A model generated the notes under the pieces. It was not told the origin of the DNA, searched no databases, and worked only from the letters and a program-made list of their open reading frames with translations. A DNA stretch of 64,000 bases from Nitzschia sp. DOCU1 (taxonomy: Eukaryota > Bacillariophyta > Bacillariophyceae > Bacillariales > Bacillariaceae), in assembly GCA_951394045.1 (NCBI GenBank), contig OX595987.1, forward strand, positions 2,170,001 through 2,234,000, written 5' to 3'. Made by a program: the position numbers and the translations under genes. Positions 24,721-34,000 of the stretch are shown piece by piece; within the stretch, counting starts at the first letter, position 1, and every line of letters starts with the position of its first letter.

Positions 24721-25650
24721 TCAAGAAGAAGACGATTCTTTCCGTAACTGTCTTCGTCGCTCTAGCTTTGCACTCGCCGCGTCGGGTGACTTTTCTTGCC
24801 TATCCGCCAGATCCTGCAACACTAGCCGCACCTTGGTCTCGGGTATCGGCTGTATCGATTTGACTTCTGGGCCGGGCACTTCTTTGGAGTATAATCCAAA
24901 GAAATTGCCCTCGGTATCTTTTCGTAAAACGGGTATTTCAATGGCTGCCATGGCATCTTGCAATAACTGTTTGTGCTGGGCCTTTTCCTCGTCGGTCCAC
25001 TGAGACGTCTCTCCTCCCTCTGACAGAACCGCATCATAGAAAGAATCTAGTTCTCCAGCATCATTTTGTTGTTGTAACAGCAACAGTTTATAAAGCTGCA
25101 AATTGGATAATCCGAAATCTTTGGAGGAATCTTCTTGTGCCGAAAGTCTGGAAAAGTTTGTATTTCGCGTCGTTGTAAAGGTCGTATCTTGTCCCATGAG
25201 GGGCATTTTGATTCGTTCTCTCGTGGCGACTTTACGTTGTGATTCGACCTTGTTCAATTCGGACTCGTTTTCCTCTCGCAAAAGTCGAGGAGTCGTGAAC
25301 TCTCGGTCCACAACTTGCTTGGCAGGTCCGACATCTTGAATGAATTTTAGCAATTCTTGGGGCATTTCAGGAGGTCCCTTGGCTTTGGCTTCGTTATCGA
25401 CCTTGTGTAAATTTTGAAGGTACAATTCTTGTCCCTTGTCTCGAATATCTTCTCTTGCGATTCCAGTGCCTCTCAAGAACATGGCTGGATTGTCGGCTGG
25501 TGGAGAAACATGAGCGACGCTCTTTGACGCTGACGAAACGGGTGGAGGGGGTGGCGGCGCGGCAGATCGTGGTGGTGGCAAGGCTTCGGCGGCTCGTCGG
25601 GCGACCTTTTCCGCCAGTTTTCCTGCCTCTTTGGATGCTCCTTGACCCAT
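24721..25650 (-). CDS. Hypothetical protein with predicted N-myristoylation signal
   Basis: Single-exon, 309 residues, family not recognised. The N terminus MGQGASKEAGK fits the myristoylation pattern M-G-x3-S/A, and it is followed by a basic amphipathic stretch (KLAEKVARRAAEAL), so membrane attachment is plausible. A Pro/Ala-rich linker follows at residues 24-50. The rest is charged and mainly helical, without transmembrane segments: PPEMPQELLKFIQDVGPAKQ, then LQLYKLLLLQQQNDAGELDSFYDAVL near residues 195-215. The C terminus is Lys/Arg/Ser-rich. The start is supported by the myristoyl motif being at the very first ATG. It converges with the GbpA-like gene, 92 bp away. No function can be assigned from sequence. 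Confidence 0.65.
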   Translation of the reverse strand: MGQGASKEAGKLAEKVARRAAEALPPPRSAAPPPPPPVSSASKSVAHVSPPADNPAMFLRGTGIAREDIRDKGQELYLQNLHKVDNEAKAKGPPEMPQELLKFIQDVGPAKQVVDREFTTPRLLREENESELNKVESQRKVATRERIKMPLMGQDTTFTTTRNTNFSRLSAQEDSSKDFGLSNLQLYKLLLLQQQNDAGELDSFYDAVLSEGGETSQWTDEEKAQHKQLLQDAMAAIEIPVLRKDTEGNFFGLYSKEVPGPEVKSIQPIPETKVRLVLQDLADRQEKSPDAASAKLERRRQLRKESSSS

Positions 25651-25979
25651 GGTAAGAGAGCAATGATCAGTGCAGTATACCTGCTGCTGCTTTCCTCTTT
25701 TGGTGAGAGAATGGAATGGCAGTCGTAATCACGTAACAATGGAGCGCAAAGTGTGGGGCTGATGATGCCGGCCGGCGGCCGGCCGCCGCCAAAGTGACCT
25801 ATCCGACTAACCGAATGGGAAGAATGCGCGCGTCGTTGCGCGAAATAGTTGATCCCTTCGACTTATTATCCCCCTCTCAAAAAGGCTTTCCGTTTGGATG
25901 AGACTCACGCCGCGTTCGAGGCTCATTCTATTCACAACATTGTGTCCATCGACGACACTTTTGTTGTTACTACTACAAA
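25651..25979. promoter_or_regulatory. Divergent promoter region with GC-rich palindromic run
   Basis: 329 bp between divergent starts. It holds a compact run of overlapping GGCCGG/CCGGCC motifs at 25766-25790 inside otherwise balanced sequence. Presumed promoters for both flanking genes. Confidence 0.4.
25766..25790. repeat. GC-only palindromic run
   Basis: 25 consecutive G/C bases made of overlapping self-complementary units, including the perfect palindrome GCCGGCCGGC at its start. It lies about 115 to 190 bp from both divergent start codons. It may be a simple promoter GC element or a hairpin; the function is not known. Confidence 0.5.
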
Positions 25980-27886
25980 ATGTCAGACCCAAAAGGCAGC
26001 TGTCATGTGACTGTGGTCCTGCTTTGCATGGGACGAGGCGGTGACCCCCATGCGTACCGTCCAAATCGAGATGAATCCCAGTGGTGGAGTCGACGAGACG
26101 CTCTCGTCCGATGTGTGGCGTCCTTTCTCTTTGGACCATCATCGCCGCCACTAACGGGCAGCAGCAGCAAGGACATGATTTTGCTCTTTGATGACGACTG
26201 GGCTCAAATGCATCTTTCATGTGACAATGTCGGCAATACCGTTCCTACTGAACAAACGATTCTGACCGTCTTCAAGAAAGCCGCACAATCTCTGGGAACA
26301 CAAATTTGTCAGAGTGGTCTCAAGTGTCGGATCGTGTTGGATCCCACGTTATCATCTTCTGTCAACAACAGCAACAACAACAATTCCAATATGGTGCTTC
26401 CCAATGGCCTTGATTCGAAACGACAAGTCCTCGAGTATCTTCAAGCCAAATGTTCCATGGAATTTCTTCGTACCCACGGGCTCAACAGCAACCCAGCTGT
26501 TATTCTCAGGAAAACCAATAAGAAAGCTTTAATGGAAGTATGGGACAAGTGGCGAAGACACAATTCCTCGTGTAATGGTGGATCATCCTCCAAAGCATCA
26601 TCGGCGTCGGATTCATCCGCCAATATCATTGAAAGTCTGTACTCGGGTATAGTGGAACAGTTTCAACAACAAGGCAGCGACGTGGGCACCAGTACGATTG
26701 TTGGAACATTGCACGAGACATGCGACGAATTCCCGTGCTTTCAACCGAAGAACGACACAATGGACAAAAGCAGTGAAAATGTCCATGCACTCTTCTTCTT
26801 GGGCGCTGTCAGGTAGGATATACACCTGGTTTGTTGACATATGGAGGCATGAGGCAGGATGGGCTTAACTTTGTTTTCGTCGTTCTTTGTAGAGATATGA
26901 CGACGCAGGAGAACCGAATTCTTGAAAACGTGTGTCAACGTCTCAGTGTTCCATTGGTGGGGATCCGATTCGGTACAGTGGCAGAATTCACCAGCAAGAT
27001 TTTATCCGTCTTGGCTTTTCATCACTCTCGCCAAACTATATGGAGGTGTGCCATGAAGCGTCTGTTAGTATCGAATCAAGAAGAATACAAGTCAGCAAAG
27101 ACGACAACGTCAGGATCGTCTCGAAGACAAGCCACCTGTCTTCATGTGATTTGCACAGTCCCACTGGATTCTTCGGTTATTTCGTCCGAGCTAGGGCAGC
27201 GCAGCCGGATACATTGGTCCGTGGTTCGAGTCGTAGTTTGCACGCTGTGGCGATCGAAATTGGCATCGTCTACCTCCAAGCAAGGGCATATCAATACGCT
27301 AACGTTTGTCTTTGACGATGGCGTTGTTTTGCGCTTGTCCGAGGAAACATTTGTATCCAAACTTGCCAGCCAACACCAGGCAGCTCCTAGTGAGCATCAA
27401 ATATTGGCTGCCCTTTGCGCCTGTCTCAATAACCAACAACCGTCAACAACAGCACGCAATGATGATTGGAACAAAAAGTCGCTAGCCAGAGAGGTGCTCC
27501 AACAAATCGTACATTCATCCTCCGTGCCGGTCACTGCGACAATCAGCATTTCTACCGGTGGAAGCAACCAACTCTCTACCAATTTTTACATGGCGGATGA
27601 CACCGCCAAGGATCACAAGTCCATCGTGGCGCTCTTGGACATTCAGAAGACTACCGGTAGCTCTGACAAGATGAACCCACGCAAGGACCGCAAGATCCAA
27701 CGAGCATTTCTTGGAGCCTCGGAAAAGATGAAGATTGCTACTTGTGTCGAGTCACCCGTGAGCAACGGCGTAGACTACGACGCCGCGTCAATTACGTGTC
27801 TTCAACATTTTCTCTATCACAATCGATTGTTTCTTGACCAATCCAATGCCACAACGTCTGGCAAGAAACGAAAATCATTGGATTGA
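25980..27886 (+). CDS. Conserved-looking hypothetical protein, two exons
   Basis: Exons 25980-26812 and 26893-27886, joined by an 80 bp GT..AG intron that splits an arginine codon (GAV-R-DMTTQE), encode 608 residues. I do not recognise the family. The start MSDPKGSCHVTVVLLCMGRGGDP is followed by a hydrophobic strand and LLFDDDWAQMHL, which suggests a globular alpha/beta fold. Low-complexity Asn/Ser runs near residues 125-140 and a Ser-rich run near 200-215 interrupt it. The second exon has ENRILENVCQRLSVPLVGIRFGTVAEF and, later, a region rich in Thr/Ser. The C terminus is basic (GKKRKSLD), a possible nuclear signal. No transmembrane segment or targeting peptide is evident. Alternative: a divergent nucleotide- or RNA-binding protein; there is no direct evidence for this. 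Confidence 0.65.
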
Positions 27887-27946
27887 TCATGGTGAGTTCT
27901 TCTGTGGACGCCACGCCTACCGAAAGCGAACACTCGCTGCTGACAT

Positions 27947-29035
27947 TTAGCTGCTACTAGAATCATTTAACTGATAGAGATCAGATCGCCTCTGGTCGCC
28001 AATAGGGATGCCTTTTCGCACTTCGTCCACTCTAGCCAAGTCGAGATCCGCAATGACAACGCCTTCCTTCTCATCCGTTGTCGCGACAATGTCACCCCAC
28101 GGCGATACTACGGTGGAGTGTCCCCATGCTGTATAATGCGGATACTTGGATTCTCCAGCATTTGGGGGTTCCGTCGTTCTAGCAGGAGACGCTGTCATGA
28201 CAAAGCATTGATTGTCAATGGCTCGTGCTCGTTGCAACAATTCCCAATGAGCGGGGCCGGTGGTCATGTTGAAAGCGCCTGGGTAAATAAGAATGACGCA
28301 TTTGTGCTTTTGTCTCATGATCATTGCCAACTCTGCAAATCGAATGTCGTAACAAATTCCAACCCCAATCTCTCCAAAAGGAGTGGAGAAATGAGATACT
28401 GTCTGGCCCGGGCTCAGCGTTTCCGATTCAAAGAACGTAATGCCTCCAGGAATATTAATGTCAAACAAGTGCACTTTGCGATGCTTCGCCACGATCTTTC
28501 CCTCTGGATTTAGAACCAAACAGGTATTGTAAATCTTTTCCTCGCCGCCCTCTTGGGTTCTTTCCGGAATGGATCCTCCTACAAGCCAAATACCGTGGCT
28601 CCGTGCCGCGTCGATAAGAACCTGAGACGACGGAGACGAGTCGGCACTTGAATCTCCTACATTTGGCAACACTTCAGCATACTCTGGGAAGGCAGCCGTG
28701 GCGTAGGGGGAATTCCAAATTTCTGGCAATACTGCCAACTTTGCCCCCTTTTCGACTGCCTGAGCAATGAAGGATTTTGCAGTTTGGTGGTTCTCGTCCT
28801 TGTTGCTCGTGACGTGAAACTGGCATAGGGCCACGCGCAGAGACTTTTCAGTAGCAGAAGTATCTGTAGTAGAAGACATTCTCAAGGAGGACTTTGAAAG
28901 CCTGTTGCTGCGATGCTGAGGTAAAACCGGTGCAACGTTTAGCGATGATTGCAAATTAGCACGTGTCAACTGGAACGAAGTTGCCGTTGAAGCCGTAGAA
29001 ATCCACAAGAGTAGGGGTCGTGACGCGATTCTCAT
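27947..29035 (-). CDS. NIT2: Omega-amidase NIT2-like, nitrilase family
   Basis: Single-exon 362-residue enzyme of the carbon-nitrogen hydrolase superfamily, which removes toxic 2-oxoglutaramate and 2-oxosuccinamate left by glutamine and asparagine transamination. The full catalytic triad is visible: Glu in VLPEIWNSPY, Lys in KHRKVHLFD and Cys in GICYDIRF. FFESETLSPG and LLQRARAIDNQC also match NIT2. The first 65 residues are an extension. They begin with a hydrophobic stretch ending in A-T-S-F at residue 21, which resembles a diatom plastid signal junction, followed by a Ser/Arg/Asn-rich segment. A second in-frame Met (MSSTTDTSATEK) just before the catalytic domain would give a cytosolic form. 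Location is therefore uncertain, the enzyme family is not. Confidence 0.9.
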   Translation of the reverse strand: MRIASRPLLLWISTASTATSFQLTRANLQSSLNVAPVLPQHRSNRLSKSSLRMSSTTDTSATEKSLRVALCQFHVTSNKDENHQTAKSFIAQAVEKGAKLAVLPEIWNSPYATAAFPEYAEVLPNVGDSSADSSPSSQVLIDAARSHGIWLVGGSIPERTQEGGEEKIYNTCLVLNPEGKIVAKHRKVHLFDINIPGGITFFESETLSPGQTVSHFSTPFGEIGVGICYDIRFAELAMIMRQKHKCVILIYPGAFNMTTGPAHWELLQRARAIDNQCFVMTASPARTTEPPNAGESKYPHYTAWGHSTVVSPWGDIVATTDEKEGVVIADLDLARVDEVRKGIPIGDQRRSDLYQLNDSSSS

Positions 29036-29545
29036 CGTCTTCGAGCAGTCTCGAGACAGCGGGTGAAAGGTTTGAGAGTTGTCTCAAAACACGCCGTCGT
29101 CAATCTGATCTGATTCTTTTGATGCTGATGACGACGAGAGATGCCAGATTGGAGTGATGCATGCAGTGAGTGTGATGATGAATGTGATGTGGAATGAGAA
29201 GAAAGATCCAAAAATCGATCAGTTTGACCAAATCTTCGCGCGCACCGGGTAATCACGAACCCGGCAAGGATTGCTGACTGGATACGGACTGACTCGGGCT
29301 GAGTACTATTGCAGAGGAAGACAATTGGGAACGATAGCACCACAAACCACAGCTTTCAATCGATCAATGTCCCACCCGCTTCGACTTTGAGGAAAACAGC
29401 TCCGGAATCATCTAAACCGTTGATTCTGGCTCAGTGGTCGTCGTGATTGGATTGCGGCAAAAAAGTCTCTATCGAAGAAAAAAGCAGTCTAAAACGAATA
29501 ATCCATTCAATCTAGCCTAGCCGCATGGTCGCTGTTTCCGTACCA
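29036..29545. other. Intergenic upstream of NIT2-like gene
   Basis: 510 bp between two leftward genes. It should contain the NIT2-like promoter and the eIF2B-alpha terminator. The ORF-sized open frame at about 29032-29343 is His/Ser-rich and has no domain. Nothing specific recognised. Confidence 0.35.
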
Positions 29546-30562
29546 TTATTGATACAGGCGGATCAATTCGTCGGAAACAGCGCTGGGTGTTAACACTCCC
29601 AGATCGGTAAAGAGCAGCGTGATAAACTCAGCTGGCGTGAAGTCGCAAGGGGGATTGTCCACTTTTACATTTTCCGGAAGCGAAATGACTGAACTATCCG
29701 CATTGGATGTTGTGTCAGGACATTGCAAACTGCTGCTCCCGATCTTGGGTAGATCTTTCTGATTGAGAGGATACAGCCGAGCAAATTTGTACGACTCCGA
29801 TGCCACATAGAATGGCTTTCCGTGTGCCTTGGCACAAGCTGCAAGGGCATAAGTTCCCAGTTTGTTGACGCAGCCACCGTTTTCGACAACTGCTTCTGCC
29901 CCCACCAAAACAATATCCACCGATTCCATGACGTATCCCATGGCCGAATCCAGGACGACTGTCGTTGGAATGTTACTATGATGCGATGCATACGATTGCG
30001 CCGCCTTGGCTCCCGCAGCATCTGGTCGCCCTTCTAGTAGGATGATATCAAAATGTTTTGTTTCTGCCGCTTCCAAAAGTACACTCGCGACCACTCGACT
30101 CCACCCATGTGTCAGCACAGTCATTCCTTCTTGAATGAAATCTGCTCCCACTTGTGCGATTCGATCACGAGCTGCCAAACTAACTCCAGCAAAACGCTCT
30201 CCACGTTCTAGAACCTCTTGACGGCAGGCTTCAAAATCGGGCAGCTCCAGAAAGCTTCTCGTGACGTATTTCAGAAATAAGTCGCAACCCGACGACAGAG
30301 CAATCAAACTTCCTCCTCTCGAGTTCGAAGCATCGTTCGTTTCAAAGTCCTTGATCATGATATCACGTGCTTGTTTCAGCTCATCTTGAAGCCCCATCAT
30401 GGTTGTTGCTTTGGATCGTTGTACAACGCCCAGCAAAGCCTTGATGGCCGCCACTGGAGTTGCCATCACGCTCTTATCAAAGAGGGAGCTGGGGCCACCA
30501 TCGCGTTTCAGAAAGCCCCGCAGATCTTTTAGTACCAGAGGAATTTCGTCGTCAGATCCCAT
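29546..30562 (-). CDS. EIF2B1: Translation initiation factor eIF2B subunit alpha
   Basis: Regulatory alpha subunit of the guanine nucleotide exchange factor for eIF2; it senses phosphorylated eIF2 and tunes translation under stress. Single exon, 338 residues, slightly longer than animal eIF2B-alpha (about 305). Hallmarks are TVLTHGWSRVVASVLLEAA, the Rossmann-like TVVLDSAMGYVMESVDIVLVGAE and GGCVNKLGTYALA, KPFYVASESYKFARLYPLNQ, and a very conserved C terminus LLFTDLGVLTPSAVSDELIRLYQ read in parts. Start at 30562 (MGSDDEIPLVLKDL) is the first ATG of the frame. An overlapping upstream frame on the same strand (30529-30783) is not joined to it by an evident splice. Cytosolic. Identity is firm. 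Confidence 0.93.
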   Translation of the reverse strand: MGSDDEIPLVLKDLRGFLKRDGGPSSLFDKSVMATPVAAIKALLGVVQRSKATTMMGLQDELKQARDIMIKDFETNDASNSRGGSLIALSSGCDLFLKYVTRSFLELPDFEACRQEVLERGERFAGVSLAARDRIAQVGADFIQEGMTVLTHGWSRVVASVLLEAAETKHFDIILLEGRPDAAGAKAAQSYASHHSNIPTTVVLDSAMGYVMESVDIVLVGAEAVVENGGCVNKLGTYALAACAKAHGKPFYVASESYKFARLYPLNQKDLPKIGSSSLQCPDTTSNADSSVISLPENVKVDNPPCDFTPAEFITLLFTDLGVLTPSAVSDELIRLYQ

Positions 30563-31013
30563 GATGATTCGCTGAATAAGTCTCTTGAATCGACGATGCT
30601 GCTAGATACATCGATGGAATGCCCGAGGAATTGATGAAGCCATGCAACGAAGTGGGGAAAATCCCATGGTGGTGTGCGCTTGAAAGCAAAGGGTGGCGTG
30701 AGGTTTTTGGCTAGCGTCCGCCCTTCTTCCGTTCCGTCCTGCGAAGCGTTGACTTGGTACGAACTCCTACTAAGTGACGTCATAGCATTGGCAAGCGGAC
30801 AGACGATTTATCAAATTTAGAATGACTCCTTCGACTTACTGTCTGTCTGTATCGTGAGCCGTTCAACGATGAGCGAGAGAGGTGTGTTTCATGGCGCTCG
30901 GCCGCCATCCACCATGGTCAGCGGGAGGACCGCATTTCGATTGCCTACAATATTTCCATCGTTACCCAAATGCTGTGTGTTAAGTCACTTTCTCATAATA
31001 ACAGAAAAATACA
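30563..31013. promoter_or_regulatory. Divergent promoter region between EIF2B1 and the RD-repeat gene
   Basis: 451 bp between divergent starts. A pyrimidine-rich run ending in AACAG lies just before the rightward ATG and could be the 3' splice site of a 5' untranslated intron, but no donor is convincing. No other motif identified. Confidence 0.35.
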
Positions 31014-34000
31014 ATGGACAATAGAAGAGGTGGAATCCGAGACAAACCGGTATCTTCCTATGCTTCATTGGCGGAAGTTGCTTCCTCATCGTACAACAAT
31101 CGTGATCGTGATCGCCATCGAAATAATAACTACGATGATCGCCCACAAACACCGCCACCACGATCAGGAGGTGGTGGGAGGAGCTACAATAATAACAGTG
31201 GTGGAAGAGGACGAGGTAGAGGACGATATGACAATGACCGCTATGGACGTGGGCGGGGAAGTAATATCACCCGAGATCGTCCAAGTTCCTTAGCGATAAA
31301 CCCCGTCCATGCAGAACGGTTCGAACCCTCACCAACGGCAGCTGCCGCGGCGGCGGCAGCAACTCGGCGTCCACCCGAACCCCCCGCGTCCACGGCATCA
31401 GCATCTCCTGACCGCAGTGGATATGAGAGCGGGGAAATTATGCCTGGTCCTACGCGTCCTGTGGCACATCCTCGTCGCGGCAGTGGAAGTAGTTCCAATG
31501 CCGACGGCAGAGGCCCGTCCAACCTCAGCCGAGATACTTTCGATGGTGCCAGAGGATCCAGTGGAAGGTCCTTAGAAGATCGGGGGTCGGCGGGTAGATA
31601 TGGAGGCCGTGGTGGTAGGGGAGGACGAAGTGGAAGGTTTGTGGAGCGGGGTGGTGGTAGAGGCCGCGTTGGAGGGCGAACTGATAGCAGTAGCCGGCCG
31701 CGTGACGGACGAGACAACTATTCGGGATCACGCCCTGACGAGCCACCAAAGCGCTTTATTGAGCCTCCTAGAGAGGTAGAAGTTTTAAGGAAAGAGAGCC
31801 CATACACAAGTCGAGACGACGATAGGGCCCTCCCGCCTCGAGAACCACCGCTTCGTGAACCACCTCGAGACAGACCCATGCCGCCCCGAGACCCGGTTGG
31901 AATAAGCAGTCGAATTAAATATCCCCATCCTGGCAGTGACACTGATCGTGGTCCTCCGCCAAGTCGAATGCATGATAGTATGGATGCAGAAGAAAGATAC
32001 GAAAAAAGGCCCCGGGAAGATCCAGGATATCATGCAGAATATGACGACAAGCGTATTCGTACCAACGACTATGAATATGGACAAAGAAGCCGGCCAAGGG
32101 ATGAAGGACGCCCCTTGTCTTCACCTATGCCCCCTCCAATCGACTCAAGACCCCACTCTTCCAGTGACTTTCGGCGACCGGAAAATGATCGCAGGCCCCC
32201 TCCACCGGACTCACGAGTTGGCTATGATCCTTTACCTTCGCGGCGTGACGATCCCGTTAGCGGCCCACCGCCAATACGTTCAGATCGGCGGGATCGATTG
32301 GGTCCCCCGCCCGACGATGTTGGTCCTAGTAGGTATGGTGAGTCCACTCGTGGTCGGCCTACTGATGAACCAAGGGGTCCACCACCATTTGAGGGATCAA
32401 GTAGAATGCCAGTTCATCGTGACGACACGAGAGCCCCACCACCACCGATGCATGCCAGGGATGACATCAGAAACAGAATGTCATACCGTGACGAGCCCAG
32501 GGATCCTGGTTATCGGGATGAGGGCTCTCGGGTTTTACCTGCTTCGAGATATGACACTCCTAATGAGCCGATGCACCGTGACTCTCGTCCGCCTTCTGAC
32601 GACATTCCTTTTCAAAGGCAAAGGGATCCTCGTCCGCCCCTGGACGTAAGAGATCGGCCGAGAGATATAACACGTGATCTGCCCAGGGATGGACCGAGGG
32701 ATATTCCTCGAGATTTACCGCGGGATGGACCACGAGACATACCGCGCGATCTCTCGAGGGACGGGCCGCGAGATATTCCTCGAGATTTGCCAAGGGATGG
32801 ACCACGAGACATTCCTCGTGATCTCTCGAGGGATGGGCCACGAGATATTCCTCGAGATTTGCCAAGGGATGGACCACGAGACATACCTCGCGATCTGTCG
32901 AGGGATGGGCCGCGAGATTTGCCTAGGGATGGGCCAAGAGACATGCCGCGAGATTCCTGGAGGGACGGGCCACGAGAAATACCTCGAGATTTGTCCAGGG
33001 ATGGACCGAGAGACGTGCCTCGAGATTCGTTCAGTAGGGATGGACCGAGAGACGGGCCTCGAGATTCGTTCAGGGACGGTCCAAGAGAAATAATTCGAGA
33101 CTTGCCAAGAGATGCGCCCCGAGAGCTGCCAAGGGACGGTCCAAGGGAGATGCCTCGAGATTCATTCAGGGAGGGTCCTAGAGACATGCCTCGCGATCCT
33201 CCAAGGGATGGACCGAAAGACATGCCTCGGGGTTCGTTAAGAGACGGCCCGAGAGACACGATGCGAGACTTACCTCGTGACGGGCCAAGAGATATGCAGC
33301 GAGATTATGTCCGAGATGGGTCCAGGGACATGCCTCGGGACGGCCCTAGAGATATCCCGCCACGTGATTACCCAAGAGACGTCCAGCGAGATATGCCGCA
33401 GAGGGATAGGCCCAGAGATCTTCCTCGCCATGACATGAGGAGCGGAAGTGATTTTGGGTTCGACAGCTTTGGTCGGCCACCTCCCGACTCATTTCACGAT
33501 CATTCCGGTAGGTCTTCAATGGATGTGGATCGAGGCAAGGACTTTCGAGGCACGGATGATTTTCGAGGGGTGCCTCCGCCGGGTCCTCCCGTGCAGCTTT
33601 CAAATAAACCAGTCTGGATTGCTCCATCTGGGACTCGATCACCCATTCCATCTCGCGGGCCTCCGGCTGTCGACGACCCACGCCCTCCGTACCGCGACGA
33701 AGCGGGCCCTGTCGATATGCCAATGTCGGATCCAGTAGGCCCACCGCAATCCTATGATAATCGTGGTGGCTTTGTTGATCGAGGACAAGGCCGCGGTGGC
33801 CGAGGGGGCGGAGGTCGTGGATTCCATCATGACGGTCCTGGACGAGGTTTCGGTGGCAGGGGCGACTATGGACGATTCGGTCAATCCGGCAGAGGTCCGA
33901 ATGATTACCGTGATCGCGACGGTCCCCAGGGACCATCTGGGCCGAATTTCCGTACAATGGAGAACAATAGCAACAACTGGAAGCCCAGACCGGACGTCTC

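Noticed and set aside
30529..30783. Upstream minus-strand frame that might extend eIF2B-alpha
   Set aside because: No donor/acceptor pair joins it to the eIF2B-alpha frame, and the gene already has a full N terminus for the family.
31310..31335. GGTTCGAACCC, similar to a tRNA internal promoter (B box)
   Set aside because: It lies inside the RG/RD coding frame, and no A box or cloverleaf could be drawn around it.
31241..31717. 158-codon minus-strand frame rich in Pro/Arg/Leu
   Set aside because: Antisense of the RG-rich part of the same gene, low complexity and no domain.
32612..33259. 215-codon minus-strand frame full of GPSLxxSRGxS repeats
   Set aside because: It is the antisense shadow of the RD-repeat array of the plus-strand gene; the repeat keeps several frames open.
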